Assembly (NCBI GenBank): GCA_032718475.1 | Contig: JAUCBJ010007854.1 | Location: 84,270-148,269 of the forward strand | Direction of reading: 5' to 3' | Source of the DNA: Nemertoderma westbladi | Taxonomy: Eukaryota > Xenacoelomorpha > Nemertodermatida > Nemertodermatidae | DNA: 64,000 nt | Shown: positions 1-12,900 of the stretch, piece by piece | Position numbering within the stretch: position 1 is the stretch's first letter | How the letters are laid out: every line of letters starts with the position of its first letter | Notes under the pieces: model-generated | The model's database searches: none | What the model saw: only the letters and a program-made list of their open reading frames with translations | Told to the model about the DNA's origin: nothing | Program-made: the position numbers and the translations under genes

Positions 1-2135
1 CACCTCGACTCGAGGATCCACTGTAACCCGAGGATCCACCGTGACCCGAGGATCCACTGTGACCCGAGGATCCACTGCGATCCGAGGATCCACTGTGCCC
101 CGACAATCCACTGTGACCCGTGGATCTATTGTGCCCCAAGGATCCACTAGAATCCGAGGATCCAGTGCGACCCGATGATCAACTGTGACCCGAGGATCCA
201 ATGTGCTCCAAGGATCCACTGTGACCCGAGGATCCACTGTGACCCCAGATCCACTGCGATCCGAGGATCCACTGTGACCCGACGATCCACTGTGACCCGT
301 GGATCTATTGTGACCCAAGGATCCACTGTGATCCGAGGATCTACTGCGACCCGATGATCAACTGTGACCCGAGGATCCAATGTGCTACAAGGATCCACTG
401 TGAACCGAGGAGCCACTGTGACACAATGATCCACTGCGATCCAAGGATCCACTGTGACCCGAGGATCCACTGTGATCCGAGGATCCAATGTGACTCGAGG
501 ATCCACTGTGACGCAAGGATCCACTACACTCAGATGATCAACTGTGACCCGAGGTTGTACTGTGCCCCGGGGATCCACTGCGACCCGAGGATCCACTGCG
601 ACCCGAGGATATACTGTGGCCCGAGGCTCCACTGTGCCCCTATGATCCACTGTGAACCAAGGATCCACTGCGAGCCAAGGATCCACTGTGCCCCAAGGAT
701 CCACTGCGACCCGAGTATCCACTGCGACCCGAGGATAGACTGTGGCCCGAGGCTCCACTATGCCCCTAGGATCCACTATGACCGAGGATCCACTGCGACC
801 CGAGGATCTACTGTGCCCCAAGGATCCACTGCGACCAGATGATTCTCTGTGACCAGATGATACACAACTTTCAGAGCCTCCACTGAGACCCGAGGATCCA
901 CCGTGATCCAAGGATCCACTACATTCAGATGATCCACTGTGACCAGATGATACACAACGTTCAGAGGATCCACTGTGACCCTAGGATCCACTCTGACATT
1001 GGGATCCACTATAAGCAGAAGATCCACTACGTTCACAGTATCCACTGTGACCCTTGGATCCATTGGGACCCGAGAAAGGATCCACTGCGACCCGAGGATC
1101 CACTGTGACCCGAGGATCCATTGGGACCCGAGGAAGGATCCACTGCGACCCGAGGATCCACTGTGACCCGAGGATCCATTGGGACCCGAGGAAGGATCCA
1201 CTGCGACCCGAGGATCCACTGTGAGCCGAGGATCCACTGTGACTCGAGGATCCACTGTGACCGAAGGGAATCCACTGTGACCCAAGGATGCACTACGTTC
1301 AGAGGATCCAATGGGACCCGAGGTAGGATCCACTGCAACCCAAGGATCCACTGTGACCCGAGGATCCATTGGGACCCGATGAAGGCTCCACTGCGCACGA
1401 GATCCACTGTGACCCGAGGAATCCACTCCGTTCAGATGAACCACTACGGATACACTACGTTCAGAGGGTCCACTGTGACCATAGGATCCACTGTGACCTT
1501 GGGATCCATTACGACCCGAGGATTCACTGTGACCCGAGGATCCATTGTGACCCGATGATGATCCACTGTGGCCCGAGGATGCACTACGACCCGGGGATCC
1601 ACTGTGACTCGAGGATCCACTGTGACCCGAGGATCCATTGTGGCCCGCGTATACACAGTGACCCGACGATCCAGTGAGGCCCGAGGATCCACAACGACCC
1701 GGGGATCCACTGTGACCCGATGATCCAGTGTGGCCCAGGATCAAATACGACCTATGGATCCACTGTGACCCGAGGATCCACTACAACCCTAGGATCAACT
1801 GTGACCCGAGGATCCACTAGGACCCAATGGTCAACTGTGATCCGAGGATCCTCTACAACCCTAGGATCAACTGTGACCCGAGGATCCACTAGGACCCAAT
1901 GGTCAACTGTGATCCGAGGATCCACTACAACCCTAGGATCAACTGCGACCCGAGGATCCACTAGGACCCAATGGTCAACTGTGATCCGAGGGTCCACTAC
2001 AACCCTAGAATCAACTGTGTCCCGAGGATCCACTAGGACCCAATGGTCAACTGTGATCCGAGGATCCACTACAACCCTAGGATCAACTGTGACCCGAGGA
2101 TCCACTAGGACCCAATGTTCACCTTGATCCGAGGA
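1..2135. repeat. 18-bp minisatellite array with higher-order structure
   Basis: Tandem array of an 18-bp unit, consensus GAGGATCCACTGTGACCC, present from the first base, so it extends beyond the left edge. Nearly every unit carries GGATCC (a BamHI site). Units vary by point changes (GTGACC, GCGACC, GTGCCC, GGGACC). Around 1078-1200 three units plus 4 bp form a 58-bp block repeated two to three times. From about 1780 to 2127 four units form a 72-bp higher-order repeat, present about five times and recognisable by CTACAACCCTAGG followed by CTAGGACCCAATGG. Because 18 is a multiple of 3 and the unit lacks stop codons in several frames, long open frames appear on both strands (six-residue periods such as DPRIHC or VTVDPR). 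These are periodicity artefacts. No flanking gene reads into the array. Confidence 0.96.
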
Positions 2136-2573
2136 TCGTTAAGAATATCCACTGGCAGTAGGCCTACGGTTTACGTGACCAAAGGGTCATGAAAAGACAA
2201 TTTTGTGAAATAAAATTATTGCATATACTTTACTTGAACAAGAAATGCCTTTTTTCCCCGTGAGCCATATTCTGTCAGCGGAGAAAAAATACATAGTTAT
2301 TACTCTACATGGTGTTCGTTGGTGCCTTCAATAAGAAAGTTGCGTGCCCAGGTCACCGGCGGAAACATATTAAACCGCCTCTGATGAAGACATGTTTAGT
2401 ATATATAATATTATTATAATATACATTGGTTGAAATATTTGGCTATAATACTATTTTGAACACCTGAAGAAAAAGATCGCAACCACCCCAGCCCCCCCCC
2501 CCCCCCCCCCCCCCCCTAACTTAATGTGCCTTCACTTAAATCATTGGGAGAAGGTAGAGAAAGTAGTTGCGAC
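2136..2573. other. Unique AT-rich spacer, probable 3' flank of the minus-strand gene
   Basis: Non-repetitive DNA between the 18-bp array and the stop codon of the minus-strand gene. It holds an uninterrupted run of 25 C at 2492-2516, which reads as G25 in the sense of the gene. The gene's 3' untranslated region should lie here. I did not find a clear AATAAA on the minus strand, so the polyadenylation site is not assigned. Confidence 0.6.
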
Positions 2574-4001
2574 TTAACTGTATGTTGTTAACAAATCTAT
2601 GGCAGCCTTTTTCATTTTTGTAGTAAGTGGTACCTTTTTCTTTAATAACTTCATTTCATTAGGCTTATCAGGATCCACTGCATCTGAGTTTACAAAGGAA
2701 GTTTCATCAACACCAATATCATCTTCCATGGCAATTTTTATGTCTTTACTTCTGTCTCCACTCTCCATGCTATCCAAAGGAATGGCGCCAATGATGTCAC
2801 TGGAATTAACCTTCTTATTCGCCTCATAAGATGATATGATTAGGTCCTCCTCGATAGAAAGCCTATCAGAATGATCGCCACCTTCCATATCTGCTGAATC
2901 AGCATTGTGTACTTTCTCTGAAATAAGATCTTTAACTTCATCCTTCGACAATGAATAAGACTCGTTGCAAATTCCTCCGCCATTCTCCGAAGACGAAGTA
3001 TCGTGGACGTCGGCAACAACGACTACAGACGTCAGAGGTAGATGAACCTCACTCGATGGAGAACCAATCCTGGGAGTTACAACTTCTTCAGCAGGTGAAA
3101 AGGGTATCTCTGAAAAATGTGATTCTTCTTCTATATTGTCAGAACGTATCTGCGCGCCACCCAATATATTTTTGAATATTCGATTATCTTTGCCCTTTGC
3201 AAACTGAAATGGTTTTAATATTTTAGTAGAACCGAAGGAAGAAGACAAATTTTGCCACATCAATTGTTGCTCTTCCAATAACTTCAATTCACCTGGCGTC
3301 ATTTGCTCTGTAAATTTTTGAAACGGTAAGTTGAATGACGGCATACTGTGATTGCCATTACTTTTTATCGCTTTACTTTTATCCGGAAACTTATTGCTGC
3401 TCTTATTCGCACCCTTTGGTATTTTTTTCTGTTGTTTAGATGCTTTACTTCCCCAACCCATTGTTTTCATATCAAGTATTTCTGGTTTATGGATAATTGT
3501 TGCATCTGCGACTTCTCTAGTCGTGAATCCAAAATCGTTAACAATATCTCGAACATCATCCATGTAATTATATTCCGCAAGTGAAGGACGATGTTTGGTT
3601 TTTCTAACAAATTTCGGCCAGGAGTTATAACGACGGAGACTGATGTTCGGCATCCAATTACTCATGTAACCCACTGTATGTGGACTTTCGGTTTTATTGG
3701 TCATACCAGAATCCCTATCGCTCTGTGATTGGATAGAAGTTGATATGGAGAGTATGTCACTACTGTGTTGGTGCATTGGATTCGGATCTAGTGTTGATCT
3801 AACTCTGTTTATAAGTCCATTTATATTAGATTTCCCGACAATAGAGTTGCATGTCTCCGAAGGTCTCACAAAATTCTTTCCAGTTTTCAATTTATTCATC
3901 GAGTTCATCCATCGAACGCCGTGATATGTGGAATTTTCGCTCGAATCCGGGTCTTTTTCTTTTAACGCCTCTTGCAATTTTATTTTAGCCTCCTTTCTCT
4001 C
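2574..4001 (-). CDS. Last coding exon of an unknown protein (475 codons plus stop)
   Basis: Open frame reading leftward to a TAA at 2574-2576. I start it at 4001 because the minus strand there reads TTTTTTTCTTTAG followed by GAG AGA AAG GAG, a pyrimidine tract with an AG acceptor, in frame with the rest. No ATG is needed because this is an internal boundary. The first residues, ERKEAKIKLQEALKEK, look like a short charged helix. The remainder is polar, rich in Ser, Asn, Asp and Lys, with long low-complexity acidic stretches, and ends in a basic segment (KKKVPLTTKMKKA). Composition is not repetitive and codon use differs plainly from the surrounding arrays, so I regard it as a real host gene. 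I do not recognise the family, and no catalytic motif, zinc finger or transmembrane segment is visible in this exon. It is probably an intracellular, largely disordered tail. Confidence 0.75.
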   Translation of the reverse strand, partial: ERKEAKIKLQEALKEKDPDSSENSTYHGVRWMNSMNKLKTGKNFVRPSETCNSIVGKSNINGLINRVRSTLDPNPMHQHSSDILSISTSIQSQSDRDSGMTNKTESPHTVGYMSNWMPNISLRRYNSWPKFVRKTKHRPSLAEYNYMDDVRDIVNDFGFTTREVADATIIHKPEILDMKTMGWGSKASKQQKKIPKGANKSSNKFPDKSKAIKSNGNHSMPSFNLPFQKFTEQMTPGELKLLEEQQLMWQNLSSSFGSTKILKPFQFAKGKDNRIFKNILGGAQIRSDNIEEESHFSEIPFSPAEEVVTPRIGSPSSEVHLPLTSVVVVADVHDTSSSENGGGICNESYSLSKDEVKDLISEKVHNADSADMEGGDHSDRLSIEEDLIISSYEANKKVNSSDIIGAIPLDSMESGDRSKDIKIAMEDDIGVDETSFVNSDAVDPDKPNEMKLLKKKVPLTTKMKKAAIDLLTTYS

Positions 4002-4245
4002 CTAAAGAAAAAAATTATTTTTATATGTACAGGTGAGAAGATAATGAATGTGCCAGGCCATATTTCATAAAAGTTAAACCATTAAAGCCTGTAGTTTCAT
4101 AGAGAGAGACCCCTAATTAGAGTCGCTGTGACTTTACCATTGGTAAACTGTGTTTTAACATGAGGACGAATATCTTTTATGTAGCGTTTGTTTAATTTTG
4201 AAATATGTACAGTAATATAACATTTGGTGAGGGTGTTTTACTCAC
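4002..4245 (-). other. Predicted 244-bp intron (intron 2)
   Basis: On the minus strand it starts with GTGAGTAAAACACC at 4245, a near-perfect donor, and ends with TTTTTTTCTTTAG at 4002. The interior is AT-rich with no repeat unit. Removing it joins two exons in phase 0. Confidence 0.65.
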
Positions 4246-4324
4246 AAATGAAGTTTGAATCTTGAGATTGCTAAATGCTTCTCTGTAGTTGCGAGAGAGA
4301 ACAAATAAATAGTATATCATCATC
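4246..4324 (-). CDS. Predicted 79-nt internal exon (exon 2) of the unknown gene
   Basis: Defined by CCTTTTGTCTTTACAG ending at 4325 (strong pyrimidine tract plus CAG) and by the donor GTGAGT at 4245-4240. With a leading partial codon of one base it encodes MMIYYLFVLSRNYREAF and then SNLKIQTSF, with no stop, and runs in phase 0 into the 2574-4001 exon. The first nine residues are strongly hydrophobic and are followed by basic SRNYR, as at the cytoplasmic end of a membrane helix. An alternative AG inside (CAACTACAG, 37-nt exon) would drop the hydrophobic part. Recognised from splice signals and frame only. Confidence 0.55.
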
Positions 4325-4383
4325 CTGTAAAGACAAAAGGTTTTATGTGCATGGAGTTAAATAGATTAAATAATATCGGTAGA
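4325..4383. other. Unique sequence between exon 2 acceptor and array A
   Basis: Short non-repetitive stretch containing the pyrimidine tract of the exon 2 acceptor (minus strand) and then AT-rich sequence. The first recognisable unit of array A begins at CACTGTACCAGGG. Confidence 0.6.
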
Positions 4384-6670
4384 ACACACTGTACCAGGGT
4401 CGGTCACTATGTAAACGTAGTGGCTGCAGATCCATTAGAATACACTGTACCAGGGTCTCTATGTAAACGTAGTGGCTGCAGATCCATTAGAATACACTGT
4501 ACCAGGGTCGGTCACTATGTAAACGTAGAGGCTGCAGGTCCATTAGAATACACTGTACCAGGGTCACTATGTAAACATAGTGGCTGCAGATCCATTAGAA
4601 TACACTGTACCAGGGTCGGTCACTATGTAAACGTAGTGGCTGCAGATCCATTAGAATATACTGTACCAGGGTCACTATGTAAACGTAGTGGCTGCAGACC
4701 CATTAGAATACACTGTACCAGGGTCACTATGTAAACGCAGTGGATGCAGATCCATTAGAATACACTGTACCAGGGTCACTATGTAAACGTAGTGGCTGCA
4801 GATCCATTAGAATATACTGTACCAGGGTCACTATGTAAACGTAGAGGCTGCAGATCCATTAGAATACACTGTACCAGGGTCACTATGTAAACGTAGTGGC
4901 TGCAGATCCATTAGAATATAATGTACCAGGGTCACTATGTAAACGTAGTGGCTGCAGATCCATTAGAATATACTGTACCAGGGTCACTATGTAAACGTAG
5001 TGGCTGCAGATCCATTACAATACACAGTACCAGGGTCACTATGTAAACGTAGTGGCTGCAGATCTATTACAATACACTGTACCAGGGTCACTATGTAAAC
5101 GTAGTGGCTGCAGATCCATTAGAATACACTGTACCAGGGTCACTATGTAAACGTAGTGGCTGCAGATCCATTAGAATACACTGTACCAGGGTCGGTCACA
5201 TGTAAACGTAGTGGCTGCAGGTCCATTAGAATACACTGTACCAGGGTCACTATGTAAACGTAGTGGCTGCAGATCCATTAGAATACACTGTACCAGGGTC
5301 GGTCACTATGTAAACGTAGTGGCTGCAGGTCCATTAGAATACACTGTACCAGGGTCACTATGTAAACGTAGTGGCTGCAGATCCATTAGAATACACTGTA
5401 CCAGGGTCGGTCACTATGTAAACGTAGTGGCTGCAGGTCCATTAGAATACACTGTACCAGGGTCACTATGTAAACGTAGTGGCTGCAGGTCCATTAGAAT
5501 ACACTGTACCAGGGTCACTATGTAAACGTAGTGGCTGCAGATCCATTAGAATACACTGTACCAGGGTCGGTCACTATGTAAACGTAGTGGCTGCAGGTCC
5601 ATTAGAATACACTGTACCAGGGTCACTATGTAAACGTAGTGGCTGCAGATCCATTAGAATACACTGTACCAGGGTCGGTCACTATGTAAACGTAGTGGCT
5701 GCAGGTCCATTAGAATACACTGTACCAGGGTCACTATGTAAACGTAGTGGCTGCAGGTCCATTAGAATACACTGTACCAGGGTCGGTCACTATGTAAACG
5801 TAGTGTCTGCAGGTCCATTAGAATACACTGTACCAAAGGTCACTATGTAAACGTAGTGGCTGCAGGTCCATTAGAATACACTGTACCAGGGTCACTATGT
5901 AAACGTAGAGGCTGCACATCCATTAGAATACGCTGTACCAGGGTCGGTCACTATGTAAACGTAGTGGCTGCAGGTCCATTAGAATACACTGTACCAGGGT
6001 CACTATGTAAACGTAGTGGCTGCAGATCCATTACAATACACTGTACCAGGGTCACTATGTAAACGTAGAGGCTGCACATCCATTAGAATACGCTGTACCA
6101 GGGTCGGTCACTATGTAAACGTAGTGGCTGCAGATCCATTAGAATACACTGTACCAGGGTCACTATGTAAACGTAGTGGCTGCAGATCCATTATAATACA
6201 CTGTACCAGGGTCACTATGTAAACGTAGTGGCTGCAGATCCATTATAATACACTGTACCAGGGTCACTATGTAAACGTAGTGGCTGCAGATCCATTATAA
6301 TACACTGTACCAGGGTCACTATGTAAACGTAGTGGCTGCAGGTCCATTAGAATACACTGTACCAGGGTCACTATGTAAACGTAGTAGCTGCAGATCCATT
6401 AGAATACACTGTACCAGGGTCTCTATGTAAACGTAGTGGCTGCAGATCCATTAGAATATACTGTACCAGGGTCACTATGTAAACGTAGTGGCTGCAGATC
6501 CACTAGAATACACTGTACCAAGTTCACTATGTAAACGTAGAGGCTGCACATCCATTAGAATACGCTGTACCAGGGTCGGTCACTATGTAAACGTAGTGGC
6601 TGCAGATCCATTAGAATACACTGTACCAGGGTCACTATGTAAACGTAGTGGCTGCAGATCCATTAGAATA

Positions 6671-6902
6671 CTACTACTAGGATCGGCATGCTGCATTGCA
6701 GCTGCATTTTAAGAATGCTGTGCCGGCTTGTCAACAAAATTGCACCGCCACAATTCCCTATCACCCATGACATTTGCTAGATCATCCGCATCGTCAAGGC
6801 CAGTGTCCTTTAAGATGCGCCTCAAGAAAGTCATGGGCTGTCCACCATGCTTATTCACTCCATGAGGCTGCCAAAGTAGAAGATATAGTCCATTAGATAT
6901 AG
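6671..6902 (-). mobile_element. LINE family 1, copy a: 3'-end fragment in array A
   Basis: About 208 bp match the 3' end of copy b and are read on the minus strand. The 3' side (left) ends in a CTACTACTA tract, i.e. (TAG)n in element sense. The flanks repeat TCCATTAGAATA (6659-6670 and 6903-6914), a 12-bp target-site duplication in the phase of the array. The element is cut at CCAAAGTA. Between this point and the right-hand duplication lie about 24 extra bases, with ATATAGTCCATTAG given twice in overlap, that look like target-derived filler added during integration. No coding capacity beyond the last residues of the reverse transcriptase ORF. Confidence 0.88.
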
Positions 6903-9900
6903 TCCATTAGAATACACTGTACCAGGGTCTCTATGTAAACGTAGTGGTTGCAGATCCATTAGAATACACTGTACCAGGGTCACTATGTAAACGTAGTGGC
7001 TGCAGGTCCATTACAATACACTGTACTAGGGTCACTATGTAAACGTAGTGGCTGCAGATCCACTAGAATACACTGTACCAGGGTCACTATGTAAACGTAG
7101 AGGCTGCACATCCATTAGAATACGCTATACCAGGGTCGGTCACTATGTAAACGTAGTGGCTGCAGATCCATTAGAATACACTGTACCAGGGTCACTATGT
7201 AAACGTAGTGGCTGCAGATCCACTAGAATACACTGTACCAGGGTCACTATGTAAACGTAGAGGCTGCACAGCACATCCATTAGAATACGCTATACCAGGG
7301 TCGGTCACTATGTAAACGTAGTGGCTGCAGGTCCATTAGAAAACACTGTACCAGGGTCACTATGTAAACGTAGTGGCTGCAGATCCATTAGAATACACTG
7401 TACCAGGGTCACTATGTAAACGTAGTGGCTGCAGATCCATTAGAATACACTGTACCAGGGTCACTATGTAAACGTAGTGGCTGCAGATCCATTAGAATAC
7501 ACTGTACCAGGGTCACTATGTAAACGTAGTGGCTGCAGATCCATTAGAATACACTGTACCAGGGTCGGTCACTATGTAAACGTAGTGGCTGCAGGTCCAT
7601 TAGAAAACAATGTACCAGGGTCACTATGTAAACGTAGTGGCTGCAGATCCATTAGAATACACTGTACCAGGGTCACTATGTAAACGTAGTGGCTGCAGAT
7701 CCATTAGAATACACTGTACCAGGGTCACTATGTAAACGTAGTGGCTGCAGATCCAGTAGAATACACTGTACCAGGGTCTCTATGTAAACGTAGTGGCTGC
7801 AGATCCATTAGAATACACTGTACCAGGGTCACTATGTAAACGTAGTGGCTGCAGATCCATTAGAATACACTGTACCAGGGTCACTATGTAAACGTAGTGG
7901 CTGCAGATCCAGTAGAATACACTGTACCAGGGTCACTATGTAAACGTAGTGGCTGCAGATCCATTAGAATACACTGTACCAGGGTCGGTCACTATGTAAA
8001 CGTAGTGGCTGCAGGTCCATTAGAAAACAATGTACCAGGGTCACTATGTAAACGTAGTGGCTGCAGGTCCATTAGAATACGCTGTACCAGGGTCACTATG
8101 TAAACGTAGTGGCTGCAGGTCCATTAGAATACACTGTACCAGGGTCACTATGTAAACATAGTGGCTGCAGGTCCATTCGAAAACACTGTACCAGGGTCAC
8201 TATGTAAACGTAGTGTCTGCAGGTCCATTAGAATACACTGTACCAGGGTCACTATGTAAACGTAGTGGCTGCAGATCCATTAGAATACACTGTACCAGGG
8301 TCACTATGTAAACGTAGTGGCTGCAGATCCATTAGAATACACTGTACCAGGGTCACTATGTAAACGTAGTGGCTGCAGATCTATTAGAATACACTGTACC
8401 AGGGTCACTATGTAAACGTAGCGGCTGCAGATCCATTAGAATACACTGTACCAGGGTCACTATGTAAACGTAGTGGATGCAGATCCATTAGAATACACTG
8501 TACCAGGGTCACTATGTAAACGTAGTGGCTGCAGATCCATTAGAATACACTGTACCAGGGTCACTATGTAAACGTAGTGGCTACAGATCCATTAGAATAC
8601 ACTGTACCAGGGTCACTATGTAAACGTAGTGGCTGCAGATCCATTAGAATACACTGTACCAGGGTCGGTCACTATGTAAACGTAGTGGCTGCAGGTCCAT
8701 TAGAATACACTGTACCAGGGTCACTATGTAAACGTAGTGGCTGCAGATCCATTAGAATACACTGTACCAGGGTCAATATGTAAACGTAGTGGCTGCAGAT
8801 CCATTAGAATACACTGTACCAGGGTCGGTCACTATGTAAACGTAGTGGCTGCAGGTCCATTATAAAACACTGTACCAGGGTCACTATGTAAACGTAGTGG
8901 CTGCAGATCCATTAGAATACACTGTACCAGGGTCGGTCACTATGTAAGCGTAGTGGCTGCAGGTCCATTAGAAAACACTGTACCAGGGTCGGTCACTATG
9001 TAAACGTAGTGGCTGCAGATCCATTAGAATACACTGTACCAGGGTCGGTCACTATGTAAACGTAGTGGCTGCAGATCCACTAGAATACACTGTACCAGGG
9101 TCACTATGTAAACGTAGTGGCTGCAGATCCATTAGAATACACTGTACCAGGGTCACTATGTAAACGTAGTGGCTGCAGGTCCATTATAAAACACTGTACC
9201 AGGGTCACTATGTAAACGTAGTGGCTGCAGATCCACTAGAATACACTGTACCAGGGTCACTATGTAAACGTAGTGGCTGCAGATCCACTAGAATACACTG
9301 TACCAGGGTCACTATGTAAACGTAGTGGCTGCAGATCCACTAGAATACACTGTACCAGGGTCACTATGTAAACGTAGTGGCTGCAGATCCATTAGAATAC
9401 ACTGTACCAGGGTCACTATGTAAACGTAGTGGCTGCAGGTCCATTATAAAACACTGTACCAGGGTCACTATGTAAACGTAGTGGCTGCAGGTCCATTAGA
9501 AAACACTGTACCAGGGTCAATATGTAAACGTAGTGGCTGCAGATCCATTAGAATACACTGTACCAGGGTCACTATGTAAACGTAGTGGCTGCAGATCCAT
9601 TAGAATACACTGTACCAGGGTCTCTATGTAAACGTAGTGGCTGCAGATCCTTTAGAATACACTGTACCAGGGTCGGTCACTATGTAAACGTAGTGGCTGC
9701 AGATCCATTAGAATACACTGTACCAGGGTCACTATGTAAACGTAGTGGCTGCAGATCCATTAGAATACACTGTACCAGGGTCTCTATGTAAACGTAGTGG
9801 CTGCAGATCCTTTAGAATACACTGTACCAGGGTCGGTCACTATGTAAACGTAGTGGCTGCAGATCCATTAGAATACACTGTACCAGGGTCACTATGTAAA

Positions 9901-12900
9901 CGTAGTGGCTGCAGATCCATTAGAATACACTGTACCAGGGTCACTATGTAAACGTAGTGGCTGCAGATCCATTAGAATACACTGTACCAGGGTCACTATG
10001 TAAACGTAGTGGCTGCAGATCCATTAGAATACACTGTACCAGGGTCACTATGTAAACGTAGTGGCTGCAGATCCATTAGAATACACTGTACCAGGGTCGG
10101 TCGCTATGTAAGAGTAGTGGCTGCAGGTCCATTAGAATACACTGTACCAGGGTCACTATGTAAACGTAGTGGCTGCAGATCCATTAGAATACACTGTACC
10201 AGGGTCGGTCACTATGTAAGCGTAGTGGCTGCAGGTCCATTAGAAAACACTGTACCAGGGTCACTATGTAAACGTAGTGGCTGCAGGTCCATTAGAATAC
10301 ACTGTACCAGGGTCACTATGTAAACGTAGTGGCTGCAGATCCATTAGAATACACTGTACCAGGGTCGGTCGCTATGTAAGAGTAGTGGCTGCAGGTCCAT
10401 TAGAATACACTGTACCAGGGTCACTATGTAAACGTAGTGGCTGCAGATCCATTAGAATACACTGTACCAGGGTCGGTCTCTATGTAAACGTAGTGGCTCC
10501 AGATCCATTAGAATACACTGTACCAGGGTCACTATGTAAAAGTAGTGGCTGCAGATCCATTAGAATACACTGTACCAGGGTCACTATGTAAACGTAGTGG
10601 CTGCAGATCCATTAGAATACACCGTACCAGGGTCACTATGTAAACGTAGTGGCTGCAGATCCATTAGAATACACTGTACCAGGGTCGGTCACTATGTAAC
10701 CGTAGTGGCTGCAGATCCATTAGAATACACTGTACCAGGGTCACTATGTAAACCTAGTGGCTGCAGATCCATTAGAATACACTGTACCAGGGTCACTATG
10801 TAAACGTAGTGGCTGCAGATCCATTAGAATACACTGTACCAGGGTCACTATGTAAACGTAGTGGCTGCAGATCCATTAGAATACACTGTACCAGGGTCGG
10901 TCACTATGTAACCGTAGTGGCTGCAGATCCATTAGAATACACTGTACCAGGGTCACTATGTAAACGTAGTGGCTGCAGATCCATTAGAATACACTGTACC
11001 AGGGTCGGTCACTATGTAACCGTAGTGGCTGCAGATCCATTAGAATACACTGTACCAGGGTCACTATGTAAACGTAGTGGCTGCAGATCCATTAGAATAC
11101 ACTGTACCAGGGTCACTATGTAAACGTAGTGGCTGCAGATCCATTAGAATACACTGTACCAGGGTCACTATGTAAACGTAGTGGCTGCAGATCCATTAGA
11201 ATACACTGTACCAGGGTCGGTCACTATGTAAACGTAGTGGCTGCAGATCCATTAGAATACACTGTACCAGGGTCTCTATGTAAACGTAGTGGCTCCAGAT
11301 CCATTAGAATACACTGTACCAGGGTCACTATGTAAAAGTAGTGGCTGCAGATCCATTAGAATACACTGTACCAGGGTCACTATGTAAACGTAGTGGCTGC
11401 AGATCCATTAGAATACACTGTACCAGGGTCGGTCACTATGTAACCGTAGTGGCTGCAGATCCATTAGAATACACTGTACCAGGGTCACTATGTAAACCTA
11501 GTGGCTGCAGATCCATTAGAATACACTGTACCAGGGTCACTATGTAAACGTAGTGGCTGCAGATCCATTAGAATACACTGTACCAGGGTCACTATGTAAA
11601 CGTAGTGGCTGCAGATCCAGTAGAATACACTGTACCAGGGTCACTATGTAAACGTAGTGGCTGCAGATCCATTAGAATACACTGTACCAGGGTCGGTCAC
11701 TATGTAAACGTAGTGGCTGCAGGTCCATTAGAAAACAATGTACCAGGGTCACTATGTAAACGTAGTGGCTGCAGGTCCATTATAATACGCTGTACCAGGG
11801 TCACTATGTAAACGTAGTGGCTGCAGGTCCATTAGAATACACTGTACCAGGGTCACTATGTAAACGTAGTGGCTGCAGGTCCATTAGAAAACACTGTACC
11901 AGGGTCACTATGTAAACGTAGTGTCTGCAGGTCCATTAGAATACACTGTACCAGGGTCACTATGTAAACGTAGTGGCTGCAGATCCATTAGAATACACTG
12001 TACCAGGGTCACTATGTAAACGTAGTGGCTGCAGATCCATTAGAATACACTGTACCAGGGTCACTATGTAAACGTAGTGGCTGCAGATCCATTAGAATAC
12101 ACTGTACCAGGGTCACTATGTAAACGTAGTGGCTGCAGATCTATTAGAATACACTGTACCAGGGTCACTATGTAAACGTAGTGGCTGCAGATCCATTAGA
12201 ATACACTGTAACAGGGTCGGTCACTATGTAAACGTAGTGGCTGCAGGTCCATTAGAAAACACTGTACCAGGGTCGGTCACTATGTAAACGTAGTGGCTGC
12301 AGGTCCATTAGAATACACTGTACCAGGGTCACTATGTAAACGTAGTGGCTGCAGATCCATTATAATACACTGTACCAGGGTCACTATGTAAACGTAGTGG
12401 CTGCAGATCCATTAGAATACACTGTACCAGGGTCGGTCACTATGTAAACGTAGTGGCTGCAGGTCCATTAGAATACACTGTACCAGGGTCACTATGTAAA
12501 CGTAGTGGCTGCAGATCCATTAGAATACACCGTACCAGGGTCACTATGTAAACGTAGTGGCTGCAGATCCATTAGAATACACTGTACCAGGGTCGGTCAC
12601 TATGTAAACGTAGTGGCTGCAGGTCCATTATAAAACACTGTACCAGGGTCACTATGTAAACGTAGTGGCTGCAGATCCATTAGAATACACTGTACCAGGG
12701 TCGGTCACTATGTAAACGTAGTGGCTGCAGGTCCATTACAAAACACTGTACCAGGGTCGGTCACTATGTAAACGTAGTGGCTGCAGATCCATTAGAATAC
12801 ACTGTACCAGGGTCACTATGTAAGCGTAGTGGCTGCAGGTCCATTAGAAAACACTGTACCAGGGTCGGTCACTATGTAAACGTAGTGGCTGCAGATCCAT

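Noticed and set aside
147-2127. Long repetitive open frames on both strands (up to 322 residues)
   Set aside because: Product of an 18-bp period without stop codons; several frames of both strands are open at once, and no start, splice or codon signal supports translation.
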